Shown here piece after piece: positions 27,415 through 36,600 of a stretch of DNA of 64,000 nucleotides. Below the pieces are notes generated by a model. The model was not told where the DNA came from. It made no database searches and was given only the letters and a program-made list of their open reading frames with translations. Origin of the DNA: JAPORK01 sp026710285 (GTDB lineage: Bacteria > Pseudomonadota > Gammaproteobacteria > Pseudomonadales > Endozoicomonadaceae); contig OZ241746.1 in assembly GCA_965201045.1 (NCBI GenBank), forward strand, positions 2,418,001 through 2,482,000, in the 5' to 3' direction. The translations under genes and the position numbers were made by a program. Position 1 is the stretch's first letter. The number at the start of each line of letters is the position of its first letter.

Positions 27415-27610
27415 TAATGATGGCAATATTACCAGCTTGCAACAAAGCGATTATCAGATTGATAAATCAACAGTATACTACACAGCTGATGATCTGAATA
27501 ATTTGATTGCAATGAATTATCAGGGGTATAACATGCTTTGTCTACATGATATGCTGTTTCACTGATAATCTTCAAGCAGCTCTGGTTATTTTACAACAGC
27601 AATTATAACC
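27415..27610 (+). pseudogene. RHS core relic after copy 2
   Basis: This has nearly the same sequence as the relic after copy 1 (DGNITSLQQSDYQ, LNNLIAMNYQGYNML), ending in LFH-stop. Identical scars after both genes show that the gene and its 3' flank were duplicated together. Confidence 0.75.
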
Positions 27611-27655
27611 ATTGTATTACATATCTTGAAATAAAAGTCACTAGTTTGTTATTTT

Positions 27656-27667
27656 AAAACTAAAACT
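27656..27667 (+). repeat. Hexanucleotide tract before RHS copy 3 (2 units)
   Basis: Two AAAACT units, then AAAAATTTTTGTCT. It ends 91 bp before ATG 27759, the same distance as in copies 2, 4, 5 and 6. Confidence 0.85.
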
Positions 27668-27758
27668 AAAAATTTTTGTCTAAGTTTAAGAAGATTATTA
27701 CTTCAATATATTACACTGACTTTAAATTTAACAAACTATTATAAGAAAGATACGAAAC

Positions 27759-30700
27759 ATGGAAAAAGTTATTCAAAAATTATGCTTGTTTATTCACATG
27801 CTGTTAATTTCACTCCTGTGTCTTTGCTTTGGAAAAATTAATCCAGCCATAAGAAAAAATAAAGCTGACCAATATCATTATTATCATGATGGTCAAGCAT
27901 CACTTAAGAAATCTGTTGTAAATGTAAATAATATCAAACATAAAAAAATAAAAACCGATAATACCCAACTTTTACTTAAGTCATCAGGCAGTAATAGTTT
28001 ATCAATCTGGTCGAATTCTTTTAATTTTGCTAAAAGCGGCAATAGTGAAGTAGACCCAAGAACAGGTTCGCTGCTTGTTTCTGTGAAAGCAGGTTTGTTG
28101 CTGAGTAATTTTGGTCATGGTCCTGATATTGATCTTGAGATGAATTATAACAGTATCGCAAAAGGCAATCCGGATCATCTGGGACGGGGCTGGGCATGGA
28201 ATCTGACACATTATAATCCGGTAACCCATCAGTTAAGTACTTCCGGAGGGAAAAGTTTTTTTCTGCAACAACAAAGTGATGGTCGCTGGAGTCCACTGTA
28301 TCATAAGCTAAAAGATGTGATAATTACCAGTGAAAAAGGACATCTTGTGATTACTTCTGCAAATGGATTACGAGATATTTTAAACCATGATGGTTATGAA
28401 ACTCGTCTGGAACAAAAAAACGGCGATGGTGTTAATTTTAGTTATGTTGCTGGAAGCCACATATTAAAAAAAATAACAGATGATCATGGTCATTCAATTC
28501 AGCTCATAATGAAAGATAATTATCTCACTGCTAGCAGCTATGATGTAAAAGGACAGCCAGTAAATATTCGTATTGGTTTAAATGAAGATGAAGTGCGTAA
28601 TATTTGGTTTCCTGATAACTATCAGAAAATTACTGATAACTCCAATGTTGTTCATTTAAGTTATGGAAGTGATTCTGATAATCAGGGTTTGTTAACTGGT
28701 ATTCATTATTTTACCGGAATGGAAAAAGAGTTTGTTTATGATTGTAAGCATGAGATGAAACGACCTACTGTCATTCCGTATGATAAGAGTATATTGCAGC
28801 CATTTGCACCCGTTTGTGTCGTAAAACAAGTTAGAGCAATCCCCGGTGCAAATCAACCACCGATGATAGTAAATTATAGATATACAGCTATTAACAGTAA
28901 CAATCATGATTATCTTGGTTATAACTCTGGTTTAATCAGCATGCCTGGTTTAAAGCGTGACATACTGTTTGAGGCGCCTGCCAGTTATACTTATAAAACA
29001 GAAGAAGATAACGGACAAGTACAGGTTATCAGAACTTATGACAAATATCATTTATTGATTGACAGCAAAACAGTTAGTGATAAAGATAATAAGTTGCTCA
29101 GTGAAACGCATGCTTATTTTTGTAGTACAGAAAAGGAAGATGGTTGTTCAAATACCAGTTTTGATCAGCTGCCGGTTACCTACTCTCTGCCTTTGAAGGT
29201 GGTTCACAAAAACTGGGGATATAACCTGTCGGCACCGGCGGTAACTTCAGTACAAAGAAGTTATGATGATAATGGACGGATAATTCGTGAAACTGACAGT
29301 TATGGTCGCAGAAAAGAGATAACTTACTGTCCGCAACATGGAGACAGCCATTGTCCTGCTACACAAGCTGGCTGGCCTGTCGCTACTCTGGCAGAAACAA
29401 CAAAAATTTTTCCTGCCCCTGTAAACGAAAGTGTTCTTCTTTCACCGGTAATAACAACCATGGATTATCAAAAACAAAGTAATAGAAATGGACAGGGATA
29501 TATTCTGGTGCTTAATAAAAAAACAGTACAAAGCGGAAACATAAACCGGATAGAAACACGTGAATACTACCATGATAACACTAATCCACTGACTTATGGT
29601 TTATTAAAGCAAAAACAGCTAGAAGGAACAGATCTTCCTGAAGGAAGTGTTAAAACAATTACGCATCATTATCAGTATGCTTTAAATAATGATGGTACTG
29701 AAACCATTACAGGTTATACAGATATAGCTGATAATCAGTCTGTATTATCATCAGTGACTGAAAAAAGCCTGTTTGTTCCTAAGACATTACGTGTTATCTC
29801 TGTGGATAAGAAAAATATTCATAATCTCACGTATGATAACATGGATCGGTTGATAACACGAACTGATGGAGCGGGTACTCCTTTTGAAACAACAACCCAT
29901 TATCAGTATACATTATCTGCAAGTGAAAATAGTGTTCTGGTAACTACGCCTGAAGGTATACAGAAGAAAGTAATTTTTGATGGTTTAGGGCGAATACTGA
30001 CCACTTATGTAGAAAAAACTGATCATCAGGGGCATCTTCAGCACGGATTATGGCAGCAACAAACACAAATACGTTACAATGCTGAAGGAAAGGTGGCAGA
30101 AAATACCTATTATATAGATAATGGTCAGAACAAAGGAATAGCGTCAGCATTAACCACACGTTTTGAATATGATAATTTAGGACGACTGATCAGAAAGCAT
30201 CTGCCTGACGGAGAAACAGAAGTTACAAAATATGATGATGCACATCGTTGCATAGTTCATTACACACAAGATATAGATAATCATCGTACCAGTGTAATAA
30301 TTAATCTGAGTAATATTTTGGGAAAACCAATAAAACAGATTGTGTTACCTGCAACATCCGGCATCTTACCTTCTGTTGAAGTGCTGTGTACTCAGGGAGA
30401 TAAGCAACCAGATGCAAAAGTTTCAACAATGACTTATGATGGGTTTGATCATCTTATAAGCACTAAAGATCCCATGGGTAAAATAGTGCAGTATCGTCAT
30501 GATGTTTTTGGACATGTGACAGAGACCATTGATCCTGTGGGTGATAAACTACATGATGTATATGATTTAACCGGTCATGTTATTCAACATCTGGTCATGC
30601 CTGCTAAAGGTGGTCAATATCTGTTAGCATCAGCAGCCTTTAATGCCGTGGGTCAAAAGTTATGGTCAGCCGGAGAAGATGGTCAAAAAACAACCTGGCA

Positions 30701-33248
30701 CTACAACATTAATGGTGAAGTATCTGATGTCTATAAGCCAAATGGACATCATATTACGATGGATTACAACATAATTGGACTACCTGTAAAAGACAGCCTG
30801 GATGGAAAGCCGTTTTTGCAGGTAAATTATGATCATATTAGTCATCAACCCTTAACAGTGACTGATAATACCGGTGTTACCACTTATCACTATCGGGACG
30901 ACAGATTACTGGAAAGTGCAACACACAAAGGCATTAATGGATATCCTGACACCTCTTATTCCCTTACTTATGATAATTACCATCGTCTTATAAGTCGTAC
31001 AGATACGCATAATAATAAGACTATTTATACTTTTGATACACTGGGAAGACCTACAGGAAAAACATATCAGGAAAATAACAAGAGTGCAGTACAGGTTGAC
31101 CGGTTAATGTATGGTGCTTTTTCCCGTATAGTAAAAAGAGTATATGGTAATGGTACAGAGCGTACACTTTCTTATGATCCGTGGGGTCGGGTAAGCATAA
31201 TAAAAGACAGAAGAAATGAAAAACTTCTTTATGCTTCATCCTTTGTCTATGATGCTGATGGAAACATTGTGCGTTTAACACGTACAAATGATAAGAATAA
31301 TAAGTCAGTAGTTAACTATAGCTATGATCGTATGAATAACATGGTTACGATGGATTGCCAGGGAGATAATACACTTTGTCCACACGATACAACATTCCGT
31401 AGTGGTAATCTAAAAACAGCACCAGTTATTATACAACAAGACTATCGTTTTACACCACTAAATCGTATCGCAAGTGTTACAGAAAAACTGGTCGACACCT
31501 CATCTTATCAACAGCGCTCCTTAAGTAAAAACATGACTTATGCTTACTCAAATAGCAAAGCTCCTTTAAGATTAACGGCTGTCAGTACACAGTGGAATAA
31601 CCAGCAACCTGATACTCATACATTTACTTATGATACAACAGGCAATATGAAGACGGATGGTGAAGGTAATAAAATCAGCTACAACGCATTTAATCAAATA
31701 ACACGTGTAGTTAATGCAGCAGGTTCGACGAGCAGTTATGATTATGACGGACAGGGGAAAGAAGTAAAATCGGTCACGGCACAGGGAACTCAACAAATGA
31801 TTTATCAGGGACGATCACTGAGTGGAGAAATAATAACAGGTACAGACAATGACATACATTATATTGATTATCCGGCAGCAGGAATTAAAACCACTGATAA
31901 TACGATTACTGATTGGTATGAAAGCAATTATAAAGGAGACGTTATTGGTGTATACAGGAAAGATAAAAAATCAGGCGAGTGGACAATACAACAGCACAGA
32001 ATTTATAGCCCATACGGTATGGTGTGGTCTTATGATAAAAAGAATACAACGCTTGCAGATTTTCAGCAAACACTAAAAGGATTTGATGGCGAAATAACCG
32101 ATTCTGCAACAGGCTGGCAGTTTTTGGGAGCAGGTCACCGTACTTATAACCCGGCTCAACGTTATTTCTTCAGCGAAGATCCAGCTGGTGACGGCTATGC
32201 ATTTGGTAGTAATAATCCGGTAATGAACAGTGATCCGAGCGGTAATATACCAAAATGGTTAGGTAAAGTAACCAGTATAGCCAGTACTGTTTTGAGTTTG
32301 GGTTTAACCAGATCCCATAATAAATTTATCAGAGGAATTGGCAGATCGCTATTCTTCGCGGTTACAGCAGCAAGCCTTGCAACCTTTGCTATTGGACTGG
32401 TTTTTGCAGTTCCTGCTGCACTAACTTTTGCATCATCAGCTAAGCCTGCTAATAAGGGTTTACAAACAGCTGCAATGACTTCAGGAATGGTTTGTACAGG
32501 TGCAATGTTTGCAGCAGGTGTTTTAACCATGGGGGCAGGCATCTATGCAGCTGCAGGTCCACTGGCAACACTTTTTAGAGGTATGCGTACGCTAGCCAAT
32601 TTCCTGTCAGGAGTGGATGCCTTCCAGGCAGTTGCTGATGAGACAGCAAGTAATATTGTAGAGGGAGCTGGTAATCTGCCTGTAGCAGAAGGTATAGCAG
32701 AGAGTTCAGGTAGTGCAGCAGTAAATTCAAATAACGTGACAGAGAGTGCAGGTAATGCAGCGGAGCAGATTGTACAAGAAGAATCATCCACGGCTATAAA
32801 GCAAGCCATTATTACTCAGGATGCTAGCTCTTTCAATCAGGAGGAGATTCCGGAATATGTTCTTCCAAAACCGGAAATTGAGATGTTTTATATGAAAAAA
32901 CTGCCATCAGAAGGGCTCCAGTTTCTCGATCTTATTGATATGAATAGATATATAGAGCAGGAAGGTGAAAATATTTACGACGAAATTCTTCTACAATATG
33001 AAAGTGGAGATTTCTTTCAGGCAGCATACAGATTATTAAAACCCGGCGGAAAGCTATATATTATAAATCCCAATATAGAATTAAGTTCATCTTTATATCG
33101 TAAGTATGTATTCAATGGCTTGGAATTTTTTAATACACACAATATATCTTCTTGCGGAGTAAATCAATTTGCAAGTATCAGTCATTTTGGGATTTCAGGG
33201 GATTTTGAAGCTCAGGGTGTTAGGTTGATACTTGTATTTGAAAAATGA
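27759..33248 (+). CDS. Exported RHS/YD-repeat protein, copy 3
   Basis: An 1829-aa paralogue with the same layout: signal peptide 1-25, shell core, hydrophobic stretch and group A tip ending LVFEK. It differs from copy 2 by a few substitutions in the N-terminal linker (TDNTQLLLKSSGSNS), an extra AESS-type insertion in the Ala/Ser linker after the hydrophobic part (GIAESSGSAAVN), and a tip with QEEIPEYVLPKPE. The linker and the tip are the fastest-changing parts, while the shell is nearly constant. This pattern fits a conserved carrier shell with a variable end. No separate immunity ORF follows before the next promoter region. Confidence 0.93.
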   Translation: MEKVIQKLCLFIHMLLISLLCLCFGKINPAIRKNKADQYHYYHDGQASLKKSVVNVNNIKHKKIKTDNTQLLLKSSGSNSLSIWSNSFNFAKSGNSEVDPRTGSLLVSVKAGLLLSNFGHGPDIDLEMNYNSIAKGNPDHLGRGWAWNLTHYNPVTHQLSTSGGKSFFLQQQSDGRWSPLYHKLKDVIITSEKGHLVITSANGLRDILNHDGYETRLEQKNGDGVNFSYVAGSHILKKITDDHGHSIQLIMKDNYLTASSYDVKGQPVNIRIGLNEDEVRNIWFPDNYQKITDNSNVVHLSYGSDSDNQGLLTGIHYFTGMEKEFVYDCKHEMKRPTVIPYDKSILQPFAPVCVVKQVRAIPGANQPPMIVNYRYTAINSNNHDYLGYNSGLISMPGLKRDILFEAPASYTYKTEEDNGQVQVIRTYDKYHLLIDSKTVSDKDNKLLSETHAYFCSTEKEDGCSNTSFDQLPVTYSLPLKVVHKNWGYNLSAPAVTSVQRSYDDNGRIIRETDSYGRRKEITYCPQHGDSHCPATQAGWPVATLAETTKIFPAPVNESVLLSPVITTMDYQKQSNRNGQGYILVLNKKTVQSGNINRIETREYYHDNTNPLTYGLLKQKQLEGTDLPEGSVKTITHHYQYALNNDGTETITGYTDIADNQSVLSSVTEKSLFVPKTLRVISVDKKNIHNLTYDNMDRLITRTDGAGTPFETTTHYQYTLSASENSVLVTTPEGIQKKVIFDGLGRILTTYVEKTDHQGHLQHGLWQQQTQIRYNAEGKVAENTYYIDNGQNKGIASALTTRFEYDNLGRLIRKHLPDGETEVTKYDDAHRCIVHYTQDIDNHRTSVIINLSNILGKPIKQIVLPATSGILPSVEVLCTQGDKQPDAKVSTMTYDGFDHLISTKDPMGKIVQYRHDVFGHVTETIDPVGDKLHDVYDLTGHVIQHLVMPAKGGQYLLASAAFNAVGQKLWSAGEDGQKTTWHYNINGEVSDVYKPNGHHITMDYNIIGLPVKDSLDGKPFLQVNYDHISHQPLTVTDNTGVTTYHYRDDRLLESATHKGINGYPDTSYSLTYDNYHRLISRTDTHNNKTIYTFDTLGRPTGKTYQENNKSAVQVDRLMYGAFSRIVKRVYGNGTERTLSYDPWGRVSIIKDRRNEKLLYASSFVYDADGNIVRLTRTNDKNNKSVVNYSYDRMNNMVTMDCQGDNTLCPHDTTFRSGNLKTAPVIIQQDYRFTPLNRIASVTEKLVDTSSYQQRSLSKNMTYAYSNSKAPLRLTAVSTQWNNQQPDTHTFTYDTTGNMKTDGEGNKISYNAFNQITRVVNAAGSTSSYDYDGQGKEVKSVTAQGTQQMIYQGRSLSGEIITGTDNDIHYIDYPAAGIKTTDNTITDWYESNYKGDVIGVYRKDKKSGEWTIQQHRIYSPYGMVWSYDKKNTTLADFQQTLKGFDGEITDSATGWQFLGAGHRTYNPAQRYFFSEDPAGDGYAFGSNNPVMNSDPSGNIPKWLGKVTSIASTVLSLGLTRSHNKFIRGIGRSLFFAVTAASLATFAIGLVFAVPAALTFASSAKPANKGLQTAAMTSGMVCTGAMFAAGVLTMGAGIYAAAGPLATLFRGMRTLANFLSGVDAFQAVADETASNIVEGAGNLPVAEGIAESSGSAAVNSNNVTESAGNAAEQIVQEESSTAIKQAIITQDASSFNQEEIPEYVLPKPEIEMFYMKKLPSEGLQFLDLIDMNRYIEQEGENIYDEILLQYESGDFFQAAYRLLKPGGKLYIINPNIELSSSLYRKYVFNGLEFFNTHNISSCGVNQFASISHFGISGDFEAQGVRLILVFEK

Positions 33249-33450
33249 TAATGATGGCAATATTATCAGCTTGTAACAAAGAGATTATCAGATTGATAAA
33301 TCAACAGTATACTACACAGCTATGATGATATGAATAATTTGATTGCAATGCATTATCAGGGTTATAACATGCTTTGTCCACATGACATGCTGTTTCACAG
33401 TGGTAATCTGCAAGCAGCTCTGGTTATTTTACAACAACAATTATAACTAT
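33249..33450 (+). pseudogene. RHS core relic after copy 3 (best preserved)
   Basis: This relic keeps MHYQGYNMLCPHDMLF followed by HSGNLQAALVILQQQL and a stop. It matches CPHDT.F..G.LK.AP.IIQQ.Y.F of the RHS core over about 35 residues without the extra stop found after copies 1 and 2, so it is closer to the ancestral state. Confidence 0.75.
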
Positions 33451-33492
33451 CATTGCCTGACTTAAAAATACAAGTTACTAGTTTGTTATTTC

Positions 33493-33522
33493 AAAACTAA
33501 AACTAAAATTAAAACTAAAACT
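33493..33522 (+). repeat. Hexanucleotide tract before RHS copy 4 (5 units)
   Basis: AAAACT x2, AAAATT, AAAACT x2, then AAAAATTTTTGTCT. It ends 91 bp before ATG 33614. Confidence 0.88.
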
Positions 33523-33613
33523 AAAAATTTTTGTCTAAATTTAAGAAGATTTTTACTTTAATATATTACACTGACTTTTAATTTAACAAACTATTATAAG
33601 AAAGATACGAAAC

Positions 33614-36600
33614 ATGGAAAAAGTTATTCAAAAATTATGCTTGTTTATTCACATGCTGTTAATTTCACTCCTGTGTCTTTGCTTTGGAAAAATTAATCCA
33701 GCCATAAGAAAAAACAAAGCTGACCAATATCATTATTATCATGATGGTCAAGCATCACTTAAGAAATCTGTTGTAAATGTAAATAATATCAAACATAAAA
33801 AAATCAAAACTAATAATACCCGACCTTTACTTAAGTCATCAGTCAGTAATAGTTTATCAATCTGGTCGAATTCTTTTAATTTTGCTAAAAGCGGCAATAG
33901 TGAAGTAGACCCAAGAACAGGTTCACTGCTTGTTTCTGTAAAAGCAGGTTTGTTGCTGAGTAATTTTGGTCATGGTCCTGATATTGATCTTGAGATGAAT
34001 TATAACAGTATCGCAAAAGGCAATCCGGATCATCTGGGACAGGGCTGGGCATGGAATCTGACACATTATAATCCGTTAACCCATCAGTTAAGTACTTCCG
34101 GGGGGAAAAGTTTTTTTCTACAACAACAAAGTGATGGTCGCTGGAGTCCACTGTATCACAAGCTAAAAGATGTGATAATTACCAGTGAAAAAGGGCATCT
34201 TGTGATTACTTCTGCAAATGGATTGCGAGATATTTTAAACAAGGACGGTTATGAAACTCGTCTGGAACAAAAAAACGGCGATGGTGTTAATTTTAGTTAT
34301 GTTGCTGGAAGCCACATATTAAAAAAAATAACAGATGATCATGGTCATTCAATTCAGCTCACAATAAAAGATAATTATCTCACTGTTAACAGCTATGATG
34401 TAAAAGGACAGCCAGTAAATATTCGTATTGGTTTAAATGAAGATGAAGTGCGTAATATTTGGTTTCCTGATAACCATCAGAAAATTACTGATAAATCCAA
34501 TGTTGTTAATTTAAGTTATGGAAGTGATCCTGACAATCAGGGTTTGTTAACCGGTATTCATTATTTTACCGGAATGGCAAAAGAGTTTGTTTATGATTGT
34601 AAGCATGAGATGAAACGACCTATTTTTATTGCGTATAATAAGAGTATATTGCAGCCATTTGCACCTGTTTGTGTCGTAAAACAAGTTAGAGTAATCCCCG
34701 GTGCAAATCAACCACCGATGATAGTAAATTATAGATATACAGCTATCAACAGTAACAATCATGATTATCTTGGTTATAACTCTGGTTTAACCAGTATGCC
34801 TGGTTTAACCAGTATGCCTAATTTAAAGCGTGACATACTGTTTGAGGCGCCTGCCAGTTATACTTATAAAACAGAAGAAGATAACGGACAAGTACAGGTT
34901 ATCAGAACTTATGACAAATATCATTTATTGATTGACAGCAAAACAGTTAGTGATAAAGATAATGGGTTGCTCAGTGAAACGCATGCTTATTTTTGTAGTA
35001 CAGAAAAGGAAGATGGTTGTGCAAATACCAGCTTTGATCAGCTACCGGTTACTTACTCTCTGCCTTTGAAGGTGGTTCAAAAAAACTGGGGAGATAACCT
35101 GTCGGCACCGGCGGTAACTTCAGTACAAAGAAGTTATGATGATAATGGACGGATAGTTCGTGAAACTGATAGTTATGGTCGCAGAAAAGAAATAACTTAC
35201 TGTCCGCAACATGGAGATAGCCATTGTCCTGCTACACAAGCTGGCTGGCCTGTGGCTACTCTGGTAGAAACGACAAAAATCTTTCCTGCCCCTGTAAACG
35301 AGAGTGTTGTTCTTTCACCGGTAATAACAACCATGGATTACAAAAAAGAGAGCAATATAAATAAGCAGGGATATATTCTGGTACTTAATAAAAAAACAGT
35401 GCAAAGCGGAAACATAAACCGGATAGAAACACGTGAATACTATCATGATAGCAATGATCCGCTGACTTATGGTTTATTAAAACAAAAACAGCTAGAAGGA
35501 ACAAACCTTCCTGAAGGAAGTGTTAAGACAATTACGCATCACTATCAGTATGTTTTAAATAATGATGGCACTGAAACTATTACAGGTTATACAGATATAG
35601 CTGATAATCATTCTGTATTATCATCGGTGACTGAAAAAAGTCTGTTTGTTCCTAAGACATTACGTGTTATCTCTGCGGATAAGAAAAATGTTCATAATCT
35701 CACGTATGATAACATGGATCGGTTGATAACACGAACTGATGGAGCGGGTACTGCTTTTGAAACAACAACTCATTATCAGTATACATTATCTGCAAGTGAA
35801 AATAGTGTTCTGGTAACTACGCCTGAAGGTATACAGAAGAAAGTAATTTTTGATGGGTTAGGGCGAATACTGGCCACTTATGTAGAAAAAACTGATCATC
35901 AGGGGCATCTTCAGCACGGATTATGGCAGCAACAAACACAAATACGTTACAATGCTGAAGGAAAGGTGGCAGAAAATACCTATTATATAGATAATGGTCA
36001 GAACAAAGGAATAGCGTCAGCATTAACCACACGTTTTGAATATGATAATTTAGGACGACTGATCAGAAAGCATCTGCCTGACGGAGAAACAGAAGTTACA
36101 AAATATGATGATGCACATCGTTGTATAGTTCATTATACACAAGGTACAGATAATCATCGTACCAGTGTAATAGTTGATCTGAGCAATATACTGGGAAAAT
36201 CAATAAAACAGATTGTGTTACCTGCAACATCCGGCATCTTACCTTCTGTTGAAGTGCTGTGTACTCAGGGAGATAAGCAACCAGGGGCAAAGGTTTCAAC
36301 AATGGTCTATGATGGCTTTGGTCATCTTATAAGCACTAAAGATCCCATGGGTAGAACAGTACAGTATCGTCATGATGCTTTTGGACATGTGACAGAGACC
36401 ATTGATCCTGTGGGTGATAAACTACATGATGTATATGATTTAACCGGTCATGTTATTCAACATCTGGTCATGCCTGCTAAAGGTGGTCAATATCTTTTAG
36501 CATCAGCAGGCTTTAATGCGGCGGGTCAAAAATTATGGTCAGCCAAAGAAGATGGTCAAAAAACAACCTGGCACTACAACATTAATGGTGAAGTATCTGA

